Of a DNA stretch of 58,301 nucleotides, positions 43,031-52,344 are shown one piece after another. Source of the stretch: Rhodobacteraceae bacterium HLUCCO07. Its GTDB lineage: Bacteria; Pseudomonadota; Alphaproteobacteria; Rhodobacterales; Rhodobacteraceae. Location of the stretch: assembly GCA_001314705.1 (NCBI GenBank), contig LJSU01000018.1:1-58301 (forward strand), given 5' to 3'. The translations under genes and the position numbers were made by a program. Each line of letters opens with the position of its first letter. Positions within the stretch are counted from its first letter, which is position 1. The notes beneath the pieces are model-generated. The model worked only from the letters and a program-made list of their open reading frames with translations. It ran no database searches and was not told the origin of the DNA.

Positions 43031-44044
43031 TCAGCCCTCGGAAACCCCGGCCTCGGCGAATGTCGCCATGCCAGAATGACAGGCCAGCGCGCCTTGCAAG
43101 ATCCCGATCGCCAGCGCCGCGCCGCTGCCTTCGCCCAGCCGCATCCCCAGCCGCAAGAGCGGCTCTTTTCCCAATGCTTTCAATATCCTGGGATGTCCCG
43201 GCTCGATGCTTTCATGCCCCGCCACCGCGTTGTCGAGCGCGCCGGGCACCGCCCGCTCGAGACAGGCAGCCGCGGCACAACAGATGAATCCGTCGAGGAT
43301 CACCGGAATCCGCAACATCCGCGCCCGCGCCATCGCCCCGGCCATCGCGGCAAGCTCGCGCCCGCCCAGTCGGCGCAGAACCTCCAAGGGATCACCCAAG
43401 GCATTGGAATGAAATGCAATTCCCTCGCGCACCACCTGCGCCTTGAGGGCCAGCCCGGCCTCGCTCACGCCGGTCCCCCGTCCCACCCAGTCCTCGGGCG
43501 CACCGCCGAAAAGGCCACAGGCCACGGCCGCCGCGCTGGTGGTGTTCGCGATCCCCATCTCGCCCGTCACCAAAACGTCCGACTCCGGCCGGACCGAATC
43601 CCAACCCGTTTGAATCGCTTGCAGAAATTCCACGTCACCCAGCGCGGGGCCTTGCGTGAAATCCCCCGTCGGCCGATCGAGTTCGAGCGCAAAGACATCC
43701 ATCCGGGCGGAAAAATTTTCCGCCAACTGGTTGATCGCCGCACCGCCAGCCCGAAAATTCGCCACCATCTGCGCCGTCACCTCTGCGGGAAACGCCGACA
43801 CCCCCCGCGCCGCAACCCCATGATTTCCTGCGAAAACAACGACTTGCGGGTGCGTGATTCGCGGGCGCGCGTCACCCCGCCAACCCGCGTACCAGATCGC
43901 CAGACCCTCCAGCCGCCCCAATGCCCCCGGCGGCTTGGTCAGCGCAGCGTTGCGTTCCTGCGCAGAAACACGTGCATTTTCAACGCTGTGCGGTGCCGAC
44001 TCCAGTTCTTTAAGAAATTCCGCGACGGTTGCGAACCCGGTCAT
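43031..44044 (-). CDS. cobT: Nicotinate-nucleotide--dimethylbenzimidazole phosphoribosyltransferase
   Basis: 337 residues from [16 protein letters not shown]. CobT motifs include [53 protein letters not shown] and [14 protein letters not shown]. The enzyme makes alpha-ribazole phosphate for the lower ligand of cobalamin. It is divergent from cobS with about 79 nt between starts; no cobalamin riboswitch was seen there. Confidence 0.95.
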   Translation of the reverse strand: MTGFATVAEFLKELESAPHSVENARVSAQERNAALTKPPGALGRLEGLAIWYAGWRGDARPRITHPQVVVFAGNHGVAARGVSAFPAEVTAQMVANFRAGGAAINQLAENFSARMDVFALELDRPTGDFTQGPALGDVEFLQAIQTGWDSVRPESDVLVTGEMGIANTTSAAAVACGLFGGAPEDWVGRGTGVSEAGLALKAQVVREGIAFHSNALGDPLEVLRRLGGRELAAMAGAMARARMLRIPVILDGFICCAAAACLERAVPGALDNAVAGHESIEPGHPRILKALGKEPLLRLGMRLGEGSGAALAIGILQGALACHSGMATFAEAGVSEG

Positions 44045-44123
44045 GACATCCCCGTTGAACTGATCCGTTTGTGCGTGTTTAACCCCCGAAGACGCGGTCA
44101 CAACCGAAAAAGCGGATCCGATC

Positions 44124-44879
44124 ATGCGCGACCCTCATCTGTCGGACCGGCTGCGCGACCTGGCGGTGGCAACCTCTTTGCTCACGCGGCTGCCGATCCA
44201 CCTGCCCGCCGCCGCCTTTGACCATGGCGCGCGCAGCGCATGGTGCTGGCCGGTGATCGGGTTGTTGCTGGCCGGATTGGCCGGCTGTGTCGCCCTGATC
44301 GGCCAAGCCACTGGTTTGGCTCACGAAATCTCGGCACTCCTTGGCCTTTTCACGCTCGTCGTCCTCACCGGTGCGATGCATGAAGACGGGCTTGCCGATG
44401 TGGCCGACGGGTTCTGGGGCGGCCATGAGCGCGGCCGCCGCCTCGACATCATGCGCGACAGTAGGATCGGCGCCTATGGCGTCATCGCCCTGGTCCTCGG
44501 CCTTGGACTGCGCGCCATGGCACTGGTTTCCTTGGGTATTTTCATGATACCGGGGCTCTTCGCCGCGGCCGCCCTGTCGCGTGCCGCGATGGTCGTGTCC
44601 ATGGCCGCACTGCCTCACGCCCGCCGCGACGGCCTCTCCCGCGCGACCGGCCGCCCGTCGGCCATGATCGCCACCATCGCCTGCGCCATCGCGCTCGTGG
44701 CCGCGCTGCTGCTCACCGGCAAGGCCGCCCTGCCCGCCATCCTTGCCGTCGCAGTCGCGACCGCCGGCGCCATGCATGTCGCCCGCAGGAAAATCGGCGG
44801 ACAGACCGGCGACGTGCTCGGCGCGACCCAGCAACTCAGCGAGATTACCGCCCTGCTCGCCCTCTCCGCCGCGCTCTGA
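44124..44879 (+). CDS. cobS: Adenosylcobinamide-GDP ribazoletransferase (cobalamin synthase)
   Basis: 251 residues with multiple membrane helices and the CobS motifs [38 protein letters not shown] and [12 protein letters not shown]. It joins adenosylcobinamide-GDP with alpha-ribazole at the inner membrane. Divergent pairing with cobT is common in Rhodobacterales. A strong hairpin lies 82 nt after its stop. Confidence 0.95.
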   Translation: MRDPHLSDRLRDLAVATSLLTRLPIHLPAAAFDHGARSAWCWPVIGLLLAGLAGCVALIGQATGLAHEISALLGLFTLVVLTGAMHEDGLADVADGFWGGHERGRRLDIMRDSRIGAYGVIALVLGLGLRAMALVSLGIFMIPGLFAAAALSRAAMVVSMAALPHARRDGLSRATGRPSAMIATIACAIALVAALLLTGKAALPAILAVAVATAGAMHVARRKIGGQTGDVLGATQQLSEITALLALSAAL

Positions 44880-44960
44880 CCGGCTTTTTTCCTGTTGAAA
44901 ATACTCGTTTTTCCGCCCTCGCCACTGGCCCGCCCGCTGCGGGGTGGCTGCGCAAAACAA

Positions 44961-44986
44961 GACCGCGCCCCCGAAGGGGCGCGGTC
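44961..44986. terminator. Strong convergent terminator between cobS and carD
   Basis: GACCGCGCCCC and GGGGCGCGGTC are perfect complements around a CGAA-type tetraloop. On the minus strand the stem is followed by TTGTTTTG, so it is a good intrinsic terminator for carD; on the plus strand it may also end the cobS transcript. Confidence 0.8.
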
Positions 44987-45010
44987 AGCATTCGGAAAGG
45001 CTTGTGAAAA

Positions 45011-45520
45011 TCAGGCCGCGCGCGACAACAGAACCTCGTCCAGTTCCTTTGCGGCGGCAACCTCGTCACCGCCCGCAACCGCCGCCATCTCCCGGGTCAG
45101 CCGTTCCAGCGCCGCCTCGTAAAGCTGGCGTTCGGAATAGCTCTGTTCGCGCTGGTCATCGCTGCGATGCAGGTCGCGCACCACTTCGGCAATCGCGATC
45201 AGGTCGCCCGAGTTGATCTTTTGCTCATACTCCTGCGCCCGCCGCGACCACATCGCGCGCTTGACCTTGGCCTTGCCCTTGAGCGTTTTCATCGCCTGGC
45301 TCACCACGTCCGGGCTCGACAGGCCGCGCATACCGATCTCGGTGGCGCGGTTTGTCGGCACCCGCAGGGTCATCTTGTCCTTTTCAAAGGAGATCACGAA
45401 CAGTTCGAGCTCGAAACCCGCAACCTCCTGCTTCTCGATCGACACGATCTGGCCCACACCATGGGCCGGATACACAACATAATCATTCGGACGAAACTCC
45501 GACTTCTTCGCCTTGCTCAT
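45011..45520 (-). CDS. carD: CarD family transcriptional regulator
   Basis: 169 residues from MSKAKKSEFRPNDYVVYPAH. The N-terminal RNAP-interacting Tudor-like domain (YPAHGVGQIVSIEKQEVAG, KMTLRVPTNRATEIGMR) and the C-terminal helical DNA-binding part (KRAMWSRRAQEYEQKINSGD) are present. CarD/CdnL binds the RNAP beta subunit and stabilises open complexes at rRNA and housekeeping promoters. The longer frame to 45700 has no start support. Confidence 0.93.
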   Translation of the reverse strand: MSKAKKSEFRPNDYVVYPAHGVGQIVSIEKQEVAGFELELFVISFEKDKMTLRVPTNRATEIGMRGLSSPDVVSQAMKTLKGKAKVKRAMWSRRAQEYEQKINSGDLIAIAEVVRDLHRSDDQREQSYSERQLYEAALERLTREMAAVAGGDEVAAAKELDEVLLSRAA

Positions 45521-45796
45521 GCAATCATTCCTCGCATTGCATCCCCGAAACCCGCCCGGCTGACGCGAAACAACCATCGCGGAGCGTGACACACGCCCTC
45601 GCGCCGGTTGATTTTGCGCAAATAAAACCACCCAAGGAACAGATGCTCGTTTGGATGGTGTCAGGCAAATCTCATCATTTGTGTCAGCAATATAACACAA
45701 CTCGCGACCGGATCAAAGTGCCTCCGGGTCAAACCTGATATTCTTCCCGGTTTGTCAGGCATTTGTCCGCCATTCCACCGCAGCGGAAACCCCGAA

Positions 45797-46135
45797 TCAG
45801 CCGCCTTCGCCAGGCGTCTCCGAGAAGTATTTCTCGAGCTTGCCATCCTCGCCGTCGCGGTCTTCCGCCTCGGGCAACGGGTCTTTCTTGGAGATGATCA
45901 CCGGCCACATTTCCGAGTATTTGCGGTTGAACTCGACCCAGTTTTCCATGTCCGGCTCGGTGTCGGGGCGGATCGCATCGGCGGGGCATTCGGGTTCGCA
46001 GACGCCGCAATCGATGCACTCGTCGGGATGGATCACCAGCATGTTCTCGCCCTCGTAAAAGCAATCCACGGGGCAGACCTCGACACAGTCGGTATATTTG
46101 CAGGCGATGCAATTGTCGGTCACGACATAAGTCAT
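45797..46135 (-). CDS. fdxA: 7Fe ferredoxin FdxA
   Basis: 112 residues. The N-terminal cluster region reads [19 protein letters not shown], with [17 protein letters not shown] following; this is the 7Fe (3Fe-4S plus 4Fe-4S) FdxA layout. The C-terminal extension is acidic. It is a soluble electron carrier. In alphaproteobacteria it is commonly encoded between the helicase/S4 genes and carD, as here. Confidence 0.95.
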   Translation of the reverse strand: MTYVVTDNCIACKYTDCVEVCPVDCFYEGENMLVIHPDECIDCGVCEPECPADAIRPDTEPDMENWVEFNRKYSEMWPVIISKKDPLPEAEDRDGEDGKLEKYFSETPGEGG

Positions 46136-46207
46136 ATCGGGAATCCATCATTGGCGACGTCGGACCCTAGCTAATTCACCCACCGGGATCATTCAAGCGC
46201 CCGGTTG

Positions 46208-46567
46208 TCACATATCGCCCGACCCGCGCAACGCGTCGATCGCGCGCCGGTCACGCTTGGTCGGCCGCTCCCCGCCCGAGGGCGCACGCGGTTCGGCCCT
46301 TTGCGTCAGGTCCTCGTAAAGCGCCTGTGCCTCGGCCGCGGGGCCGCGCCGTTCGCCCATGGCCACGATCCGCACCACCCGGATCACCCGCCCCTGGGCA
46401 AAGGTCAGCACATCGCCCGGCCCGACCGCGTGGGCGGGCTTGAGCACCTTGTCGCTGTTGACCCGCACATGCCCTGCCCCCACCTGTCTGGCGGCAAGGC
46501 TGCGCGTCTTGAAGAACCGCGCGAAAAACAGCCACTTGTCGAGGCGTATCCGCGCATCCCCGGCCAA
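46208..46567 (-). CDS. S4 domain RNA-binding protein (Hsp15-like)
   Basis: 119 residues with an S4 domain at the N-terminus (IRLDKWLFFARFFKTRSLAA, GHVRVNSDKVLKPAHAVGPG) and a basic C-terminal tail. E. coli Hsp15 binds free 50S subunits with nascent chains after heat shock; this is the closest family. It lies 3 nt after the helicase stop, so they are translationally coupled. Confidence 0.88.
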   Translation of the reverse strand: MAGDARIRLDKWLFFARFFKTRSLAARQVGAGHVRVNSDKVLKPAHAVGPGDVLTFAQGRVIRVVRIVAMGERRGPAAEAQALYEDLTQRAEPRAPSGGERPTKRDRRAIDALRGSGDM

Positions 46568-46570
46568 GGC

Positions 46571-49441
46571 TCAGCTCTTGTCCTTCAAACCCATCAGCGC
46601 GGCGGCAAAGGGGTTGTCGGGGTCGATGCGGCCCTTCTTCTTCTCGGGCCGGGCCTCGAAACGACGCGCGCCCTGCTGTGGCTTCGGCCCCTTCTTGCCC
46701 TTGTTGTCGCGCGGCTTGCCTTTCGGCGCATCCCCGCGCAGGGCGCCCTTGGCCCCGTCCTTGCGGGCCTCGCGGCGCGGTCCCTTGCGCGTCTCCTGGC
46801 GCCCTCCCGCCTTGCGCCCGCCCCATGTGAAGGTGAAGAACACCTCCATCTCGGGCGCATCCTCGGCATCCGGCCCGGTAAGGGCACCTGTCGCCTCGGG
46901 GGTTTCACTCGCTGCAAGTGCCGGTTCGGCATCCGCGGGCGGGGTTTCGGGCGGCGAAATATCGTTCGGTGCCTCTTCTGCGGCCGGTGCTTCGGTTGCT
47001 CCGGTGTCGGGCACGGGTGCTTCAGGCGTCTGCGCAGCCCCGTCACCGGCTTCCGCAACGGGCTTTGCCTTCACCCGCTCGCCGCGCTCGGCCTTGTAAC
47101 CCAGCCCCTGCATGAGATCGGCGAACTGCTCCAGCGTCATCCCCGTGATCGAAAGCATATCCGGGTTGGCCTCGAACCCCGCGCGGCTGTTCTGCGCGCG
47201 CAGCATGTCGGCCAGCCGTTCGAGCATGTCGATGCGGATCGCCCGTTCACCGGCGGTGTGATAGCCGCACATCGCGTCAACCCCCGGGATGGCATCACGC
47301 GGCGCTGGCACGGTCACAAGGCCCGGCGGCGGCGCCTCCGGAAAGGTGTCGAACCCCTTTGACAGCGACCACAGCACAAGGCGCAGCCGCGTCGGCGCGG
47401 GCTTGAGCAGTAGCGGCATGAAAATGGTGAACTGACCGAAGCGCACGCCATGCTTGCGCAGGCTGCCGCGGGCATCCTGATCGAGCGCGCGCACATCCTC
47501 GGCCACCTCGGCGCGCGGGACGATCCCGAACCCCTCGACCAGCCGAAAGGCAAAGCCCCGCGCCAGGCCGCTCAGCGTCTCGTCCCGGCTCATCGCCAGA
47601 AGCGGCTCGAACAGCGTGGCGATCTTGCGGTCGATGAAATGCTGCAACCGGCGCGTGACCTTCTGCGCGACCTCCTCGCCCGCCTCGTCATCGACAAAGG
47701 CCTTGACCTGCGGCTTGAGCGGCTCAGCCCCGGCGACGAGCTTGCCGACCGCCTCGTTGCCCCACATCAACCCGCCCTGTTCGGTGAAATCCATCTCGGT
47801 ATCAGGCGCGTTGTAGAACCGGTCGGCGCGCAGGTGGAAATGCGGCGCAAGCGCCTTTTCCGCGGCCTGACGCAGGGTCTTGGCCTCCTGCCCGGTCGCC
47901 GCCTTGTCCAGCACGAACCGGAACCCCTCCAGACGGCCGGCGAATTCGCCCTCGACCGTCACCTCGCCCTTGTCATTCACCTCGGCCAACATGGCCTCCT
48001 TCTGCTTGAGCCGGCGCAACAGCACGCTGGTGCGCCGATCCACGAATCTCTGCGTCAGCGCGCCGTGGAGCGCATCCGACAACCGGTCTTCTACCGCGCG
48101 CGTGGCGCCGCGCCAATGGTCTTCGTCACGCAGCCACCCGCGACGCTGTGCGACATAGGTCCATGTGCGGATAAAGGCCAGACGTTTCGACAATGTGTCA
48201 ATATCGCCATCGGTGCGGTCGATCCGCTTGATCTGGCGCGCGATCCAGTCCTCGGGAACCGCCCCGTGCTCGTGCAGGAAACCAAAGATCGCCTGCAACA
48301 GCCCGGCATGTTCGGCATGGCTGATACCGCGGAAATCGGGAATCCGGCACACGTCCCACAACAGCCGCACCGAGTTGCCGTCGCTGGCCCGCGCGCGGGT
48401 CTCGGCCTCGTCCGACAGCGTGCGCAGCGCAATCAGATCGTCCGCATCGCGCGCACGCACCAGAAGTTCATCCTCGGGTTTGGCCTCGAGCGACCGCATC
48501 AGCGCATCCACCGCGCCGAATTGCAACGCCGCATTGCGCCATTGCAGCTTGCGCACCGGGGTAAAGCTGTGGCCCATGATCGCCGCGGCCACCTCGTCGG
48601 CCAATGGCGGCGCCTCGCCGGTCACGCCGAAGGTGCCGTCACTCATCCCGCGCCCGGCCCGGCCCGCGATCTGGGCCAGCTCGTTGGGCGCCAGCGGCCG
48701 CATCCGCCGCCCGTCGAACTTGGTGAGCGAGGAAAAGGCGACATGGTTGATATCGAGGTTGAGCCCCATCCCGATCGCATCCGTCGCCACCAGGAAATCC
48801 ACGTCGCCGTTCTGGTAAAGCTCGACCTGCGCGTTGCGCGTGCGCGGGGAAAGCGCGCCCATCACCACAGCCGCCCCGCCCCTCTGGCGCCGGATCAACT
48901 CGGCGATGGCATAGACGTTCTCGACCGAAAAGCCGACGATGGCACTGCGCGGCTGCATCCGGCTGATCTTCTTCGCCCCGGTATAGACAAGCTGGCTCAT
49001 CCGCTCGCGGGCGACGAACTCGGCCCCCGGCACCAGCGCCCGGATCGGCCCGCGCATCGTGTCGGACCCCATGAAGATGGTCTCGTGCTGGCCGCGCGCC
49101 CTGAGCAACCGGTCGGTGAACACATGGCCCCGCTCGGGATCGGCACAAAGCTGGATCTCGTCCACCGCCACGAAATCCGTGCCCATCCCTTCGGGCATGG
49201 CCTCGACCGTGCAGACCCAGTATTGCGCGCGCTCCGGCACGATCCGCTCTTCGCCGGTGACGAGCGCCACCACCGACGGTCCGCGCGCCTTGACGATCCG
49301 GTCATAGACCTCGCGCGCCAGCAGGCGCAACGGCAAGCCGATGATGCCCGAGCGATAGCCCAGCATCCGCTCGATCGCGTAATGCGTCTTGCCGGTATTC
49401 GTGGGGCCAAGGACCGCCACGATCCGTCCATCTCGGCGCAT
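46571..49441 (-). CDS. SUV3-like DExH RNA helicase
   Basis: 956 residues. Helicase motifs: GPTNTGKTHYAIERML (Walker A), DEIQLCADPERGH, GMGLNLDINHV and QIAGRAGRG. A SUV3-type C-terminal region extends to about 760, followed by a long low-complexity tail rich in Glu, Pro and Ala (about 765-840) and then Lys/Arg/Gly (about 850-940). Bacterial SUV3-like helicases are linked to RNA turnover or ribosome biogenesis. Position before the S4 protein suggests ribosome-related work. Confidence 0.93.
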   Translation of the reverse strand: MRRDGRIVAVLGPTNTGKTHYAIERMLGYRSGIIGLPLRLLAREVYDRIVKARGPSVVALVTGEERIVPERAQYWVCTVEAMPEGMGTDFVAVDEIQLCADPERGHVFTDRLLRARGQHETIFMGSDTMRGPIRALVPGAEFVARERMSQLVYTGAKKISRMQPRSAIVGFSVENVYAIAELIRRQRGGAAVVMGALSPRTRNAQVELYQNGDVDFLVATDAIGMGLNLDINHVAFSSLTKFDGRRMRPLAPNELAQIAGRAGRGMSDGTFGVTGEAPPLADEVAAAIMGHSFTPVRKLQWRNAALQFGAVDALMRSLEAKPEDELLVRARDADDLIALRTLSDEAETRARASDGNSVRLLWDVCRIPDFRGISHAEHAGLLQAIFGFLHEHGAVPEDWIARQIKRIDRTDGDIDTLSKRLAFIRTWTYVAQRRGWLRDEDHWRGATRAVEDRLSDALHGALTQRFVDRRTSVLLRRLKQKEAMLAEVNDKGEVTVEGEFAGRLEGFRFVLDKAATGQEAKTLRQAAEKALAPHFHLRADRFYNAPDTEMDFTEQGGLMWGNEAVGKLVAGAEPLKPQVKAFVDDEAGEEVAQKVTRRLQHFIDRKIATLFEPLLAMSRDETLSGLARGFAFRLVEGFGIVPRAEVAEDVRALDQDARGSLRKHGVRFGQFTIFMPLLLKPAPTRLRLVLWSLSKGFDTFPEAPPPGLVTVPAPRDAIPGVDAMCGYHTAGERAIRIDMLERLADMLRAQNSRAGFEANPDMLSITGMTLEQFADLMQGLGYKAERGERVKAKPVAEAGDGAAQTPEAPVPDTGATEAPAAEEAPNDISPPETPPADAEPALAASETPEATGALTGPDAEDAPEMEVFFTFTWGGRKAGGRQETRKGPRREARKDGAKGALRGDAPKGKPRDNKGKKGPKPQQGARRFEARPEKKKGRIDPDNPFAAALMGLKDKS

Positions 49442-49459
49442 GGGAAACTCGTCTCCGGT

Positions 49460-50023
49460 TCAGAGCTCGACGCCGTTCACCCCACGGTCGAGCCGCTTGA
49501 TCGCTGCTGCTGCCCGTTCATGGTGCGGATGAAGCTGCAGCACAAGCCCGAATGCGTCATAGGCCGGGCCGGGCCGGTCCAGTTGTTCGAGGATTACACC
49601 AAGACCGAAAAGCGCCTCGTATTGCCGCGGATCAAGCGCCAGCGCGCGCTCGAGATCGGCAACGGCGAGACCATGGTGCCCCTTCGCGAAAAACGCCCGC
49701 GCACGGCCATGCCAGCCTTCGGCATAATCCGGCGCGTGGTCGATCAAGGCGCCGAAATGCTCGATCGCCGCGTCGAAATCCCTGCGTTCCAGCGCATCGC
49801 GCCCACGCTTGTGCAGAAGGTCCATCGCCGGCGAGCCGGATTTGCGCCACTCCATTTGGATTTCCTGCTCGATCTGTGCCGCATCACGCGAATCATCGGC
49901 CCTTTGCAAGCGATCGAACAACTCGTCCATGCGGTCACCATCTGCGGCCAGAGGCATGGAATACATGACTAGCCCGATGGCTGCCGCGACGATAGGTTTG
50001 AGATCGGTTCGAAACATGCTCAT
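49460..50023 (-). CDS. Periplasmic TPR-repeat protein
   Basis: 187 residues from MSMFRTDLKPIVAAAIG, with a signal peptide (about 1-26, ending LAAD). Three tetratricopeptide repeats follow: ALERRDFDAAIEHFGALIDH, AEGWHGRARAFFAKGHHGLA and QYEALFGLGVILEQLDRPGP. A scaffold or envelope-assembly role is typical. A much longer frame upstream runs antisense across the SCP2 gene and is not used. It is divergent from that gene. Confidence 0.82.
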   Translation of the reverse strand: MSMFRTDLKPIVAAAIGLVMYSMPLAADGDRMDELFDRLQRADDSRDAAQIEQEIQMEWRKSGSPAMDLLHKRGRDALERRDFDAAIEHFGALIDHAPDYAEGWHGRARAFFAKGHHGLAVADLERALALDPRQYEALFGLGVILEQLDRPGPAYDAFGLVLQLHPHHERAAAAIKRLDRGVNGVEL

Positions 50024-50093
50024 AGTGTTGCCGAGTCTAACGCCAATCGCGGGAAATGGCACCCCCGCATTCGAACCGAGAAAGGCACCGAAG

Positions 50094-50384
50094 ATGAGCG
50101 AAGTGATTACCCAGGCCGTCGAGGCCCTGAACGAAAAAATGGGCGGAGAGGGTTTCTCCGGCTCGGCCAAATTCGTGATCGAGGGCGAAGGCTCGATCGT
50201 CGTCGATGGTGACGGGGCGCGCGTGGGTGACGACGACACCGACGTCACGCTCACCGCCGATGCCGACACGTTCAGCGCCATGCTCTCGGGTGAACTGAAC
50301 CCCACGGCCGCCTTCATGTCCGGCAAGCTGTCGGTCGATGGCGACATGGGCATGGCCATGCAACTCGGGTCCGTCATCGGCTAA
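50094..50384 (+). CDS. SCP2 sterol-carrier-like domain protein
   Basis: 96 residues that are essentially one SCP2 domain: FSGSAKFVIEGEGSIVVDGD, then ADADTFSAMLSGELNPTAAF and LSVDGDMGMAMQL. Stand-alone SCP2-like proteins bind hydrophobic ligands or lipids and are widespread in roseobacters. AAAGG precedes the ATG. It is 3 nt before the alpha/beta hydrolase gene, so co-translation is likely. Confidence 0.9.
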   Translation: MSEVITQAVEALNEKMGGEGFSGSAKFVIEGEGSIVVDGDGARVGDDDTDVTLTADADTFSAMLSGELNPTAAFMSGKLSVDGDMGMAMQLGSVIG

Positions 50385-50387
50385 ACC

Positions 50388-51362
50388 ATGGAGAGCGCAC
50401 CGTTTTTCGATGACATCGCCGATGGCCCGGAGGGCGGGGCGGCGTGGTGGCTCACCACTCTGGACGGTGTGCGGATCCGCATCGGTGCATGGGGACACGG
50501 CACGGAAGACGGGGCGACGAAAGGCACCGTTCTGCTGTTTCCTGGCCGCACCGAGTATGTCGAGAAATACGGCCGCGCGGCGCGGGACCTGCTCTCGCGC
50601 GGCTATGCGACTCTTGCCATCGACTGGCGCGGGCAGGGCCTTGCCGACCGTATGATCGACGACCGCGTCACCGGCCATGTCCACTGGTTTTCCGACTATC
50701 AAAAGGACGTGAGGGCGATGGTGGCCGCTGCCGAATCCCTCGGCCTGCCCCGGCCCTTCTTCCTTCTGGCCCATTCGATGGGCGGCTGTATCGGTTTGCG
50801 GGCACTTCATGAAGACCTGCCCGTCGCGGCCGCCGCCTTTACCGGGCCGATGTGGGGCATCGCCATGGCACCTTCCACCCGGCCCGCGGCCTGGGCCCTG
50901 GCATGGGGTGGCAAGATGTTCGGCTTCGGCCATCTCAACGCACCCGGCACAGGTGGCGACTCCTACGTGATGACCGCCCCGTTCGAGGACAACGTGCTCA
51001 CCACCGACCCAGAGATGTTCACCTACATGCAGGACCAGGGCCACGCCCATCCCGAACTGCTTCTCGGTGGGCCATCGCTGCGCTGGCTGCACGAGGCACT
51101 CACCGAATGCCGCGCGCTCGACCGCATGCCCTCGCCACACCATCCCGCGATCACCTTCCTGGGCAGCAACGAACGCATCGTCGAGACTGACCGAGTCACC
51201 TCGCGCATGGCACGCTGGCCAAATGGCACACTAGAGATGATCGAGGGCGGCGAGCACGAGGTGCTGATGGAAGGCCCCGAAACCCGCGCGCACATATTCG
51301 ACCGGATGTGCCGCTTCTTTGCCGATCACGCGGGCGGCAAACCCCGCGCGATCGGGGCCTGA
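50388..51362 (+). CDS. Alpha/beta hydrolase, lysophospholipase-like
   Basis: 324 residues. The nucleophile elbow is AHSMGG (Ser about 129); oxyanion region LLFPGRTEYVEKYG; Asp and His of the triad fit ITFLGSNERIV and GGEHEVLMEG. The whole looks like the Hydrolase_4/monoacylglycerol lipase-like group that acts on membrane or storage lipids. Pairing with an SCP2 domain gene suggests lipid handling; substrate unknown. Confidence 0.88.
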   Translation: MESAPFFDDIADGPEGGAAWWLTTLDGVRIRIGAWGHGTEDGATKGTVLLFPGRTEYVEKYGRAARDLLSRGYATLAIDWRGQGLADRMIDDRVTGHVHWFSDYQKDVRAMVAAAESLGLPRPFFLLAHSMGGCIGLRALHEDLPVAAAAFTGPMWGIAMAPSTRPAAWALAWGGKMFGFGHLNAPGTGGDSYVMTAPFEDNVLTTDPEMFTYMQDQGHAHPELLLGGPSLRWLHEALTECRALDRMPSPHHPAITFLGSNERIVETDRVTSRMARWPNGTLEMIEGGEHEVLMEGPETRAHIFDRMCRFFADHAGGKPRAIGA

Positions 51363-51377
51363 ACAGGGCGAAGAGCC

Positions 51378-52208
51378 TCAGCCGTCGCGCCCGACCGCCT
51401 GGCGCTGCACGCCCAGCCCCTCGACACCAAGCTCCATCACGTCGCCCTCTTTCAGGAAGCGTTGCGGCTTCATCCCCATGCCGACACCCGGCGGTGTGCC
51501 CGTGGCGATCACGTCGCCCGGGTTGAGGCTCATGAGCCCGCTCAGATGCGAAATGATCTGCGCCACGGTAAAGATCATCTTTTCGGTGTTGCCGGTCTGC
51601 ATCCGCTCCCCGTTCAGGTCGAGCCACAGGTCAAGACCCTGCACATCGTCCAACTCGTCCGGCGTCACCAGCCACGGGCCCACCGGCCCGAACGTGTCGC
51701 AGCTCTTGCCCTTGGTCCACTGCCCCGACATCTCTGTCTGGAACGCGCGCTCGCTCACGTCGTTCACGATGGTATATCCCGCCACGTGATCCAGCGCCTC
51801 GGCCTCGCTGACATACTTGGCCCGTCTGCCGATCACCACGCCCAGTTCGACCTCCCAGTCGCCCTTTTCCGATCCGCGCGGCAAAAGCACCGTGTCGTTC
51901 GGCCCGCAAATCGCCGAATTGGCCTTCATGAAAACGATGGGCATCGCCGGGGGCTCCATCCCCGCCTCGGCGGCATGGTCGGAATAGTTCAAGCCGATAC
52001 AGATCAGCTTGCCGATACCGCCCACCGGCGGGCCGAGGCGCGGATTGCCTTGCACCAGCGGCAGGTTTTCGGGGTCCACGACCGGCAGATCGGTCAGAAC
52101 CTCGCCCGCGATGTCGCCGACCACGCCCGACAGCTCGCGCAGCCGCCCGTCCTTGTCCAGAATCCCGGGCTTCTCCTGCCCCGCCTCGCCAAATCGCACA
52201 TATTTCAT
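51378..52208 (-). CDS. Fumarylacetoacetate hydrolase family protein
   Basis: 276 residues. The FAH C-terminal domain shows metal-binding Glu/Asp pattern in LICIGLNYSDHAAEAGM, FMKANSAICGPNDTVLLP, WEVELGVVIGR and GTPPGVGMGMKP. Homologues cleave or hydrate keto acids in aromatic or sugar degradation (for example 2-oxo-hept-3-ene-dioate or ureidoglycolate types). Substrate not decidable. RBS GAGGGAGCG upstream of the ATG. It is convergent with the hydrolase. Confidence 0.9.
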   Translation of the reverse strand: MKYVRFGEAGQEKPGILDKDGRLRELSGVVGDIAGEVLTDLPVVDPENLPLVQGNPRLGPPVGGIGKLICIGLNYSDHAAEAGMEPPAMPIVFMKANSAICGPNDTVLLPRGSEKGDWEVELGVVIGRRAKYVSEAEALDHVAGYTIVNDVSERAFQTEMSGQWTKGKSCDTFGPVGPWLVTPDELDDVQGLDLWLDLNGERMQTGNTEKMIFTVAQIISHLSGLMSLNPGDVIATGTPPGVGMGMKPQRFLKEGDVMELGVEGLGVQRQAVGRDG

Positions 52209-52344
52209 CGCTCGCTCCCTCGATCTTCATCAGTCACTCGGACGCAGCTTACGGCCTGCGGGGCGATTGGCAAGCGATCCGCCCTTGAGACCCCGCCGCA
52301 CCCGGCCTATGTCTGGCCGGAAACGCAGAAACCGAGGTTGACCC

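Noticed and set aside
44045-44123. Cobalamin riboswitch between cobT and cobS
   Set aside because: The 79-base gap is too short for the element and shows none of its conserved boxes.
47450-49972. 840-residue plus-strand frame opposite the helicase
   Set aside because: Antisense shadow of the helicase and TPR genes; no recognisable domain.
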